NCBI RefSeq assembly: GCF_030272615.1
Contig: NC_081405.1
Location: 476,495,508-476,559,507, forward strand
Reading direction: 5' to 3'
Length of the DNA stretch: 64,000 nucleotides
Origin: Cryptomeria japonica
Lineage: Eukaryota > Streptophyta > Pinopsida > Cupressales > Cupressaceae
Position numbers and translations under genes: made by a program. Positions 25,243-36,695 of the stretch are shown here, piece after piece. Within the stretch, counting starts at the first letter, position 1. The number at the start of each line of letters is the position of its first letter. The notes beneath the pieces were generated by a model. It was not told the DNA's origin. It was given only the letters and a program-made list of their open reading frames with translations, and searched no databases.

Positions 25243-25677
25243 GCCCATAGAGATGAAAATTGGGTGAAAGCAATGGGAGAAGAGTTAGATTAGATTGAAA
25301 AGAACAAAACATGGGAACTTGTTCTGAGACCTAAGGATAAGAATGTGATTGGTACTAAATGGGTATTCCGGAATAAGTTGAATGAAGCTGGAGAAGTTGT
25401 TAGAAACAAAGCAAGACTAGTATGTAAGGGATATTCACAAATGGAAGGTATTGATTTTGAGGAAACTTTTGCTTCGGTAGTTAGAATTGAAGCTGTTAAA
25501 CTATTTATCACATATGTTGCTCATAAGAAATTTAAGGTATATCAGATAGATGTCAAGTTATCCTTTTTGAATGGTGAATTGGAAGAGGAAGTCTACATTG
25601 AGAAGCCAGATGGATTTTCATTGACAAATGAAGAAGACATGGTGCATAGATTGAAGAAAAAATTGTATGGACTTAAA
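25243..25677 (+). pseudogene. Copia-A reverse transcriptase, first part
   Basis: N-terminal [48 protein letters not shown] (motif A) and KLYGLK, where G3 interrupts. A TAG at 25291 replaces the Gln seen in Copia-C (EEIDQIKKN). The next codons continue at 39275 after the duplicated TTAAA. Confidence 0.85.
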
Positions 25678-26574
25678 TGTCATGCCCAAACTTTTGGGCA
25701 CAAACAGAATAATTTTTTTTTAAAAAATACTTAACTTAGTACAACTAACTTAGTAAAATAATGCAAAACAAATTTAGTCTTAACTATGTTTGAGTAAATC
25801 TAACAACTAAATCGATTAGGCGAAAAAATGCTCTAAGTTAAAAGCGAGATAATAATTCTCCAAAAGAATTATTATTATCTCCCAATTAATAAATAATTGA
25901 ACTCACTTAACAAAAATCTCTAAATTAATTGATAAGAGATATTTTAAATCTCAAATAGTCCTTTAATTGCCTAGGGTCTAAATTAATTTGCCCTAGCTCT
26001 TAGATTAAATAAACCTATTAAGCCAAATTACCATTAATTAAAATGTGCCTAATAATTTCAAATTAAAGGGGCCATCTTGACTTACAAATAAATCACTCTA
26101 ACTCCCTAAAGGTCAATCTCCAAAGAATTTAAATTTAAGGCATCAAATAAAATATATGTACTTAAATCTATTAATCTAAAAATTAGATATTATTTGTTCA
26201 TATATATATAGATACAAATATGCATATATAAATATATATAACTATAGGTAAATGTATACCTAGCATATATATTTATATATATGAAAGATAAAAAGTTCTA
26301 TATTAAAACAAAAAGACTAACATATATTATTAAGTTGGATGGGGAAAACCCTATTCAAAATTTGAATGGGTATTCCCCCTTTTTTTTATTTCTATATTTT
26401 TTTTTTTCTTTTCTTTTTAAGAAGTTTAAGGGCCTTTATCCTAACCCTAATTTTTTTCCTAAATTCTAACCCACACATATATTTTTTTTTTATCAATTTG
26501 TATTTTGCCCTAACCCAAAAATTGGGTTAGGGCTTGTGTGAGTGTGTGTGTCTTTTTTTTTTGTGTGTGTGTAG

Positions 26575-26945
26575 GTATGAGGGTCAGCAGGCATGGAGGA
26601 GGCATCAAATTTCATCACAGGGTGGAGGCCAAGCGAACAGTGGGAGAAGGGGAGAGGGGACTGGGGGAAGAGGCGGCGACTACTCGTGGGGGGCGGGGGG
26701 GGGGGGGCTCCCTGCAGGGATGGCTGCAGCCATGCCTGCAGAGGCAGCCAAGGCTGCCACAACCCGTAGACCCAGTTGCGCCACCACTGCAGGGCACCGC
26801 TCATAGGGGGGAGCTGAAGCTTCCCCAACTGTGGGTTGTAGCCCACAGAGGCAGCTGCGGTCGCCGCTGGGGGTCGCCACCCACAGTGTGGGGGCGCTTT
26901 CTGCCCCTCACCTGCATGCACTTTTGCAGGGGCCGAGGGGGGTAA
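26575..26945. other. GC-rich, CpG-containing block within G3 LTR
   Basis: About 370 bp of high GC in an AT-rich LTR, with a 13-base poly-G run after a short G/C stretch near 26690-26707. Its counterpart is 35695-36115. The motif CCGCCCACAG recurs at intervals in the counterpart copy (about 35886, 35960 and 36044), suggesting a degenerate internal repeat. Open frames in it are composition artefacts. Confidence 0.8.
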
Positions 26946-26992
26946 AGCACAACATTTTTTTTATTTATTTAATTTTTTTTTTATATAATAAA

Positions 26993-27127
<135 letters not shown>

Positions 27128-29950
27128 CACAATAACACAATTTAACCAAAAAAAACTATGAGTTCCGTTTTTAATAAATCTTTTATACATGCAGCAAATT
27201 AATAATATCATTTACAACATGATAATGGTGAAATATTAATTTCTAATAGGCTGAATTTATGAGTTTTATATTCTGCTCTTTTTTTTTATTATAAGCATTC
27301 TGTAAACTAATATTTAAAATACACACCAACAACAAGCTTTACTTCATATATATATATATATATATATTGTTTTTTTAGTTGCTACTCTATAAATGTATCA
27401 CTATTTAGATTTATTTTCCTCCAATTAATAAAATGACATAAACTAATAAATTAACACAGCAACTATATTAACCCAGGAAAACATTTAAATCAACCTAGAG
27501 AAAGGCATATTAAGCCTATTTAACCATTTATTGAATTTGTAAATAGACCAACCTTTTTTTTTTCAATTTACAAGAAGGAATAAAATGAACTTATATTTTT
27601 CTATATGACAAGATTACAACAAATATCATTTTAGTAACTATAGGAACTTGATAAAAAAATAATACACATTCTTTTACAAAGGTAAATCAATAAAATAAAG
27701 CATTTCTTTATAACATACTTAGTTTACAATGTAGGTAACAAATACAAGGAGTTTGAAAACCCTTCTAGTTTCTCCTTTCCTTTGAGAAAGGACTTTCAAA
27801 TAAAATACAAGCATTTCTTTACTCTTGGAAAATAAATACATCATTGGTTTTTTCTTTACAAAGATACAATAATAAATACAACATTTTTTTAATCTTTTCT
27901 GCAACATAAGTAACAACCAGCAACTAATTTCTTCTTCTTTTCCTTCCCATCCCAAGCAACCTGCAAATAGAATAAAAAGTCTGACCATGGAGTGCTCACC
28001 TCCCAGCCTAGGCTTACTAGAAGCCACCCACGAGCTTGGAGAACCAAGCACTAGACGGGTCACAAACAAACAATCCACAACAAGCAAACAGGAAAACACT
28101 CAACAAACATTTTCCCAACCCAAGCTACACTTTCACCACAACTTGTGATGATTTTTCCATGGGTGGAAGTGGACCAAATACCATTGGGGAGATTGCAAGC
28201 ATGGAACAACTCAAGCCACCTCATGGCAACCAAAATACAACAAAATACATCTCCACACCCTTATGGCCCCCAAAAGCATATAAGCCATATCTTCTCCCCT
28301 TATGACCCCCAAATGCATACACAAGGCTATGCAGCAAGAGTCCCAAAGAACACCCTTGAGATCACTCTCCATAAAGGAGAGCCTCTCACCCAAGGCTGTC
28401 ATAGTTCTTCCACCCCAAGACCATCCTACTCTCCCAAGAGTAGAAGGCCTTAGACACTCCCAATACAAGAAACATAAAAAGAAACAAAGGAAGGAAATTT
28501 ACATCTTTCTTCTACAAAGCAAAATACATATACACATCTTTTTCATACAAGCTTTTTTCCAACACAAACATATACAACATAAGCAAAAGAAGTAAGAACC
28601 AACCTTAATCTACCAAAAGGTTTGATAGACTTAGTTGGGGATGAGCAGCCCAAATCCACACAAACTCTTCACCAACACTTCACCAAAGATTCTATCCTAC
28701 AACTATTCTTTCAAAAATTGCATAATCTCCAATAATGGAGAGTGGGTGATTACTGACTAAGTCCCTAATCCTTGCCTAAGAAGGCCTCTCTCACTCTTCC
28801 CAACCCCTTGGGTAAAGTGAGAGTTCTCATTGGTTGTTCTTCCCAACCTCTTACATGTTGCTAAAACTGGAAAGGGAAAATGTAAGAGAGGATGGGGAAG
28901 AGAGTCTGACACCAAAAGGGAAGGTTGTCTATCCTAGGAGGAACCTTCTAAGTTGCATTTTCGCTCACCTTGGGAAAACCACTTTTTTAGGTGACTAAAC
29001 AGTCACATGGGAGTAGGCACATATTTAAAAATACCCCTAACCCATAGGTATACCCTTTGGACCTTTGGAAAATCCCTAAAACTGACCCTAGGAGTCCATT
29101 TGACCCCTTAGAAACCGAACTGAAGTTAACCTACGGGTCAAACCTGAGTTGACCACTCCCAAGACTCCCTACCCAAGGCAAATTTGGGACCACACTCATA
29201 TGTTTGAATGGCTTTGGTAGAAACAAAACTCCCTCCAAGAGACAAGTCAAAATCAATGACACTAATCAGCACACGTGTCAAGTGACACAATAAAATACAA
29301 TATAAAAATCACACATGAAATTTGGCTCTTGTAGGATTACACAATTTAATAAAATCAATTTAACACACATGCATCATTTACTTTCACAAATAAAATACAA
29401 TACAAACGGGGTGTTGTCTCTCCAAATAGACAACCCTTGGCTTAACAAACGTACATAGGTCTAGGTTTGGTTCTCCATATTATTTCCATGGTCACATGGA
29501 TAATTTTCCTGCGCATCTCAATTAACACATTAGTAATTCCAAATAACCACAAATATATTATTAAACATATGAATTCCAAATACAAATCAAACACTCATAC
29601 AATTGATAGTAATAAATAAATATCTCATATATTCCAATTGATTCCACATTAGCAGTTATCATAACCCTCAAAATTGATCCATTCATATTATAAGCATCCT
29701 ATTTCTATCATCAAAATGAAGTCCTACAAATCCAATAATGACATACATCATTTCGAAGTAATTCTATTCTAGCAACATATAAAGTTTCTTATTCATAATG
29801 CATAAAAATGAAGCATCAATATACGTAAATGTGATCCAAATCATGGAATCATATAAGTTCTAAATCCATAATGCATAAAATAAAGCATCCATAATAGTCT
29901 CAATATGAAAGTAACAGAAATGTCAGGATGAGTCAGGGTAGGGCCTCACA

Positions 29951-29965
29951 CCCTCCCCCTCTAGG
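29951..29965 (-). promoter_or_regulatory. G3 polypurine tract
   Basis: CCCTCCCCCTCTAGG on the + strand is purine-rich (AGAGGGGGAGGG) on the - strand, directly next to the 3' LTR, where plus-strand DNA synthesis would be primed. The tract overlaps the terminal TAG of the integrase frame (29961-29963). Confidence 0.85.
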
Positions 29966-31358
29966 CATGAACTTCCTCCTGGAGTTCATCAAAAAGGTGG
30001 GGGTACTGTGATCTCATATGTGCTGCATCCTCCCATGAGGCTATAACCTCATCATAGCAATCCCACTGGACCCTAACCTAGTCCAACTCTTGACCTCGAA
30101 GGGCTAGTGTTTGGCGTGCCAAAATGCGAATGGGCTCCAAAGCTAGCTGCCCGTCCAACTCCACCTGCAAGGCATCCCAATCTAGAATATGAGACTCATC
30201 ATATATATATTTCTGCAAAATTGAAACATGAAACACATCGTGGATGCGTGATAGGATAGATGGCAATGCTAAATGGTAGGCAACTAGTCCTATCCTCTCA
30301 AGGATCTCAAATGGTCCTACAAATCAAGGTGCGAGCTTAGTACCCTTTCCATAATGGATTGGATTCTTATGCGGTCACACTCTCAAGAAGACTCTGTCTC
30401 CAACCAAGTAGCTATGATCTATCCTCTTCGCATCTGCATACTTCTTCTGTCTATCTTGTGCCTCTCTAAGATGCTACCTAATCAAATCCACCTACTGCTC
30501 CATATCCCGAACTATCTCAAGACCAATAGCAACTCTGTCCTCTATGTAGTCCCAACTCAGTGGTGTCCTACAGGGTCTGCCATTTAATGCCTGATAGGGT
30601 GGCATCCCCAAAGATGTGTGATGCACATTGTTATAGGAAAACTCCACTAAGGGAAGGTACTCTTCCCATCTGGTCTGGTGATCCATGATGTACATGCGAA
30701 GAATATCCTCTAACACCTGATTAACCCTCTCTGTCTAACCATCCATTTCTGGATGATAGGCTATATTGAAATTGAGCTTGGTGCCCATAGCTGCCTGTAA
30801 TGCCTTCCAAAAGGAAGAAGTGAAGAGGGAATCCCTATCAAAAATGATCTTGCGTGGAACGCCATGAAGTCTTACAATGTCTCGCAAGAACACCTGTGCT
30901 ACTGTTGGTGTTGTGAAGGTGGTATGAACTGGTGAAAAGTGGGCCACTTTGGTCAACTTGTCAACCGTCACCAAGATGGCATCATGGCGACGAGATGACA
31001 TAGGGAGACCAATGATGAAATCCATGGATATAGTATCCCACTTCCACTCTAGTATAGCATGAGATTGGAGCAACCCACCTAGATGCTAGTGCTCCGCCTT
31101 GACTCTTTGACACTCGAGGCATCAGGCTACCAACTCGGCAATAAGCTGCTACATTCCTGGCCAATGGTATAACTCCCTCAAGTCTGCATGCATCTTCTTA
31201 ACTCCAGGATGTGCTACATAAGGAGCTCTATGAGCCTCTATGATAATAAAATCCCGCAATCACCCAGAAGAAGGTACATAGATGTGCCCTCTATGGTGTA
31301 ATAATCCATCGGACTCTAAGGAATAATCCACATATTTCCCTTCTAAAGTTTCCTAAGA
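29961..31358 (-). pseudogene. G3 integrase with C-terminal chromodomain (stop-containing)
   Basis: Read on the - strand in one frame: HHCC zinc finger (EAHRAPYVAHPG and CLECQRVK, about 31235-31105); the catalytic core with WDTISMDFIIGLP (first Asp, about 31030), FDRDSLFTSSFW (second Asp, about 30840) and the TERVNQ Glu region (about 30730); a linker with FVGPFEI; and a chromodomain-like tail (ILARQTLALRG, then VRVQWDCYDE and SWEDAAHMRSQYPHLF, about 30130-30000). Chromodomains steer chromovirus integration to particular chromatin. In-frame TAG stops lie at 31086, 30735, 30492, 30474 and 30078, each at a position where related proteins have Gln. TGA stops also occur, for example before FVGPFEI where relatives have Arg. 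Confidence 0.88.
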
Positions 31359-33077
31359 TCATATAGACTGGCAAACCTCTAAATACCATCCATCCTCTGG
31401 CAACTGCTGCATTAGCCGATCTCTCAAATCCATGCCCATAGATATGGTGTATACCTCGTGACATCTCCTACTCAAAGCATCTGTAACTACATTTTCTTTC
31501 CCTTTGATGTAGTGAACATCAAAATCATATTCGCACAAAAATTCCATCCATCTCCTCTGACGTGCATTAAGATTCAGCTGAGTGAATATGTACTAAAGGC
31601 TCTGATGGTCTGAGTGTAACTCAAAATGATGACCCAGAAGGAAATGTCTCCACCTCACAAGGGCATGCACTACTACTGCAAGCTCAAGGTCATGAGTAGG
31701 GTAATTTAGCTCGTGAGTCTTAAGTTTCCTAGACTCAAAAGCTATAGCTCTGCCATCCTACATAAGGAATGCTCCTAAACCCTCTAGGGAAGCATCTATG
31801 CAAACCATGAAGTCAGCTAAGGGATCTGGCACTACAAGGATAGGTGCGCTAGTGAGTGCCTTCTTAAGTTCCTGAAAGGCCTTCTCGCACTTCTCTGTCC
31901 ACTCAAATTTCTTCCCTTTGTGCTGAAGAGAAGTAATAGGATGTGTGACTCTAGAGAATCCCTCAACAAAATGTCGATAATAACCTACTAAGCCCATGAA
32001 GCTCCTAACCTCTATCACACTAGTTGGCGTTGGTCAATCCATAATGGCTCTGATCTTTGATGGGTCTACTGAGATCCCATCACCGGATATAACATGACCA
32101 AGGTACTTGACCTCTGTTCTGAAGAAAGCACACTTCGACAAACTGCCATACAACTGATTATCCCTCAAACACTGCAAAACCCATCTCAGGTGCTCCTCAT
32201 GCTCCTTCTCATTCCATGAATATATCAATATGTCATCGAGAAACACAATCACAAAACGGTCAAGGAATGTGCAGAATACTCCATTCATGAGACTCATGAA
32301 AATAGCTAGGGCATTCGTAAGACCAAATGGAACCATGGTGAGCTCATAGTGGCCATATCTAGTGTGAAATGCGGTCTTGTGGATATCGCTATCCACTATC
32401 CTCAACTGATGGTACTCTGACTTCAGATCAATTTTGGAAAATACTTTGGCACCCTGAAGTTGGTTGAATAAATCGCCAATCCTGGGCAAAGGATATCGGT
32501 TCTTGATGGTTACTTTGTTCAACTGACGGTAATCCATGCATAATCGGAGAGATCCGTCCTTCTTTTTCACGAAGATGACTAGTGCACCCCAAGGGGATAC
32601 ACTAGGATGAATGTGGCCTTTCTCTAGGAGTTCCTCAAGTTGCATCTTGAGCTCATTAAGCTCATTTGTGGTCATCCTATATGGTGCTCTTGAAACTGGC
32701 TCAGCTCCAGGAATAAGGTCTATATGGAAATCAATCTCTCTACGGGGCAGCATACTGGGTAACTCTGAAGGAAATACGTCTGAAAATCCCTTAAGGATAG
32801 GGTGGTTGTCAATAGATGGTTCCTTTTCTTCTTCTTCTTCTCTATCACTAATGGTGATGGCAAATAACTGGCATCCCTTTCACATGCTTTACTTAAGCTG
32901 CATTGCGAAGATCATACGAAGAGACATAGGTCTCTGAATTTCAGTGATTATTATGGGAGAACCATGATCATCCTCACACTCGATCCTTTTTAGGTGACAA
33001 TCCATCTTGGCTCTATGGGCATAAAGCCAATCCATGCCAAGTACGATGCCATATGATCCAAGTGGTGGTATTGCCAA
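31359..33077 (-). pseudogene. G3 reverse transcriptase and RNase H
   Basis: RT shows [53 protein letters not shown] (motif A Asp; Glu where Gly is usual), VPFGLTNA and the catalytic [10 protein letters not shown], intact near 32240. RNase H follows (VCIDASLEGLGAFLM, then HSDHQSL and ALSRR, about 31840-31470), then the connection to integrase. The frame from 33077 to 29961 needs no shift. Stops are TAA 32889, TGA 32880, TGA 32034 (a Trp in relatives), TAG 31758 and TAG 31593 (Gln in relatives). The start of this segment also contains the end of the protease (SYGIVLGMDWL). Confidence 0.9.
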
Positions 33078-33084
33078 TCTGAAG

Positions 33085-34701
33085 CTAACATCCCCTAACC
33101 TCTAATTCCACTGACACTCTAGCCCCTGAAGCTAATTCCACTTCCCAAATGACCTCTTGTCTAATTGGCACTAGCCCGCAATGCTCCACAACCAATGGAG
33201 ATATAAAAGAGTCAGTAGCTCCTGAATCAAATAATATAGATACATTGCTACCTCTGATCATACCTACAACCTCAATAACCATGGCCTGATGCTCTACTTG
33301 GCGATTGTCAACCGCTGTGAAGACCCTATTGGACTTGCCCATATCCCCAACTGTCGGCTTTGATGCTGCCATCCTCTGACTGCCTGCCATCTGACCCTAA
33401 GGACACTCTCTCACCATGTGTCCCATGGCTCCACATGTGAAGCAAGTGCCACATGCCTGAAACTGCACGCCCTGAGGTCTAGAGAAAGACTGTCCCCCTG
33501 TTCTGCTAGAACCACTGTACCCACCCCTGGAGGACTGCTGAATCCTCACCGGAGGTGTGTAAGGAGCCTGAGATCGCTGATCTCGCCTCTGACCCTGTGA
33601 CTGCCACTGCTTGGGCTTCATGCCCTGCTGACTCTACGGAGGCCTTTGCCTCTAGTTTTGCTGTGACTGCTACGGAGGAGGGGGTTTGGAGAACCTTGAT
33701 GTGTGCCTGTTGTTACCCTTCCAATGGGGTTTCTAAAACCCATAAGTCTGGGGTGTAGGGTTATAGTTCTGGAACCAATCCCTCAAGTCCTGGGGTCTGA
33801 CCTGAATCTCCTTTGCTATCAAAGCCTTCTCCATGGCAACCCGAAGACTCCCTGGAGTGGCCATCCTCACCAGTCCTGCTATGCCAGTATTCAGCCCTCT
33901 GATAAATTGATTGACGAGAAGCTTCTCATCTTTCAGGTAGTCTACATACGGTAAGAGTTCGAAGAACTTGTTCTCGTTCTGGGTCACTGAAAGACCCTTC
34001 TGCTGGAGGTCATGGAGCTCATCCACCCTACGCTATCTGTAATGCTTTGATAAGTACCTCTCCCTGAATCTCTCTATGAAAATCTCCCAAGTGAGAGTAT
34101 CTATCACAAAGCCACACTTATATTCCTCTTGTCTCCACCATGTGGAGGCCATTCCTTGCAATAGGTGGACTGCTGCACGTGCCTTTAGATTGCTCTCATA
34201 AGAGCGCAATGCAAAGCACCTATCTAGGCTCAAAAGCCATGCCTCTGCTTTTACCTAGTTAATAGATCCCCCAAAAGATGGTGGCTGAAGGCACATAACT
34301 TCTCTAATTAGATCCCCTAGATCCTGGCGTGCCCTCTCATAATACACTGGTGCTACTACTGGAGGTGGTGCTGGTAGATGAATGGACTCGGGCTCATGCC
34401 TAGCCTGACTCTCTACAGGATTAGGAGGTGGACTCCTACTCCATTCCCATTCTACTATTCTACGGCTCCCTAAGTCCTGGTTCTCAACATTATGATCTAC
34501 TGCCGGAAGCCTTTCTTGAACTATGCCAATCAGGTTCTGTAGAGCTACCAAGATGTCTTGGTTCGGGTCAACTGGCCATTCGAGAGGAGCTTCTGGGTTC
34601 ACTTCCGGAACTGATTCCTCCCTATCAACCTCTTCACGTGCCATGCGTTCACGCCTAGGGCCTCTACCACATTTGCGAGCATGTCGCGTAGTTGGAGGCA
34701 T
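33085..34701 (-). pseudogene. G3 gag and protease (stop-containing)
   Basis: One frame from about 34701. An Arg-rich N-terminus (TTRHARKCGRGPRRERM) precedes the retrotransposon gag domain (LLQGMASTWWRQEE, then FIERFRERYLSKHYR, about 34180-34035), a Gln/Pro-rich linker, the knuckle CGTCFTCGAMGHMVREC (about 33450-33400) and the protease active site LFDSGATDSFIS (about 33235). In-frame TAGs occur at 34255, 34033, 33733, 33670, 33652, 33634 and 33397, seven in all, in Gln-rich or Gln-expected contexts, with no TAA. One frame change near 33090 joins it to the RT frame. Gag builds the particle; the protease would release the mature proteins. Confidence 0.88.
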
Positions 34702-34858
34702 CCTTATAAGAAAATAAAATAAAAAGAAATAAATAAATAATTTTGGAGAAAAAATTTAACTAATTAAAAATAAATATAATAAAAATAAAAATAATTTAAT
34801 TAATTAATTAATTCAAAGCAAAACGTAATGGAGAAAGGTTCCTAGTGTTGGAAACCTT

Positions 34859-34870
34859 GCTCTGATACCA
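34859..34870 (-). promoter_or_regulatory. G3 primer-binding site
   Basis: GCTCTGATACCA, three bases from the 5' LTR, is the exact complement of the initiator-Met tRNA primer site TGGTATCAGAGC. Confidence 0.92.
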
Positions 34871-34873
34871 AAA

Positions 34874-36215
34874 TGTCATGCCCAAACTTTTGGGCACAAA
34901 CGGAATAAATTATTATTTTTTAAATACTTAACCTAGTACAACTAACTTACTAAAATAATGCAAAACAAGTTTAGTCTTAACTATGTTTGAGTAAATCTAA
35001 CAACTAAATCGATTAGGTGAAAAAATGATCTAAGTTAAAAGCGGGATAATAATTCTCCAAAAGAATTATTATTATCTCCCAATTAATAAATAATTGAACT
35101 CACTTAACAAAAATCTCTAAATTAATTGATAAGAGATATTTTAAATCTCAAATAGTCCTTTAATTGCCTAGGGTCTAAATTAATTTGCCCTAGCTCTAAG
35201 ATTAAATAAACCTATTAAGCCAAATTACCATTAATTAAAATGTGCCTAATAATTTCAAATTAAAGGGGCCATCTTGACTTACAAATAAATCACTATAACT
35301 CCCTAAAGGTCAATCTCCAAAGAATTTAAATTTAAGGCATCAAATAAAAATATGTATTTAAATCTATTAATCTATAAATTAGATATTATTTGTTCATATA
35401 TATATATACATACAAATATGCATATATAAATATATATAACTATAGGTAAATGTATACCTAGCATATATATTTATATATATGAAAGATGAAAAGTTCTATA
35501 TTAAAACAAAAAGACTAACATATATTATTAAGTCTAAGGGCCTCTATGCTAACCCTAATTTTTTTCCTAAATCCTAACCCACACATATTTCTTTGTTTTA
35601 TCTATTTGTATTTTGCACTAACCCAAAAATTGGGTTAGGGCTTGTGTGAGTGTGTGTGTTTTTTTTTTTTTGTGTGTGTGCAAGTATGAGGGTCGGCTGC
35701 CATGGAGGAGGCGTTGGATTTAATCATAGGGCGGAGGTCGAGTTTGCACGCAGGGCGGAGGCCGAGCGAACAGCGGGAGAAGGGGAGAGGGGAGCGGGGG
35801 AAGAGGTGGCAACTACCTAAAAGGGGGGGGGGGGGGGGGCGGGGGGCTCCCTGCAGGGATGGCTATAGTTGTGCCTGCAGGTCACCGCCCACAGAGGAGG
35901 CCAAGGTCGCCACTGCGATACACGACCTGTAGACCCGGCTGCGCCACCGCTGTAGGGCGCCGCCCACAGGGGGGAGCCGAAGCTTCCCCGACTGTGGGTT
36001 GCGGCCCATAGAGGTGGTTGCGGCCGTTGTTGGGGGTCACCGCCCACAGCGCGGGGGCACTTTCCACTCCTCACCTATGTGCACTTCCGTAGGGGCCGAA
36101 GGGGGTAAAGCACAAATTTTTTTTTTATTTATTTAAATTTTTTTTTTGTATAATTTTTAAAAAAAATAATAAAAACAACATATATATATATATGTATATA
36201 CATATGTATATGTAT

Positions 36216-36248
<33 letters not shown>

Positions 36249-36274
36249 TACATATATGTATATGTATATGTATG

Positions 36275-36358
<84 letters not shown>

Positions 36359-36656
36359 ACCATGCATTTGTACATCTGTTTTCTTTCTTTTCTCATGCAG
36401 GTTTCTAGGATGAAATATTTTATGGATTAAATATATATTTTCACAATAACACAATTTAACCAAAAAAAACTATGAGTTCCGTTTTTAATAAATCTTTTAT
36501 ACATGCAGCAAATTAATAATATCATTTACAGCATGATAATGGTGAAATATTAATTTCTAATAGGCTGACCTTATGAGTTTTATATTCTGCTCTTTTTTTT
36601 TGTTATAAGCATTCTGTAAACTAATATTTAAAATACACAACAACAACAAGCTTTAC

Positions 36657-36695
<39 letters not shown>

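Noticed and set aside
26493-26945. Overlapping Pro/Ala/Gly-rich open frames on both strands
   Set aside because: Composition effect of the GC-rich block in the G3 LTR; frames are open in both directions and do not stay in register in the sister LTR at 35702-36074.
29961-34701. TAG read as glutamine (stop-codon reassignment or suppression)
   Set aside because: Plant nuclear genes use TAG as stop, different copies have TAG at different sites, and TGA at Arg and Trp positions shows the same process. Deamination explains all of these.
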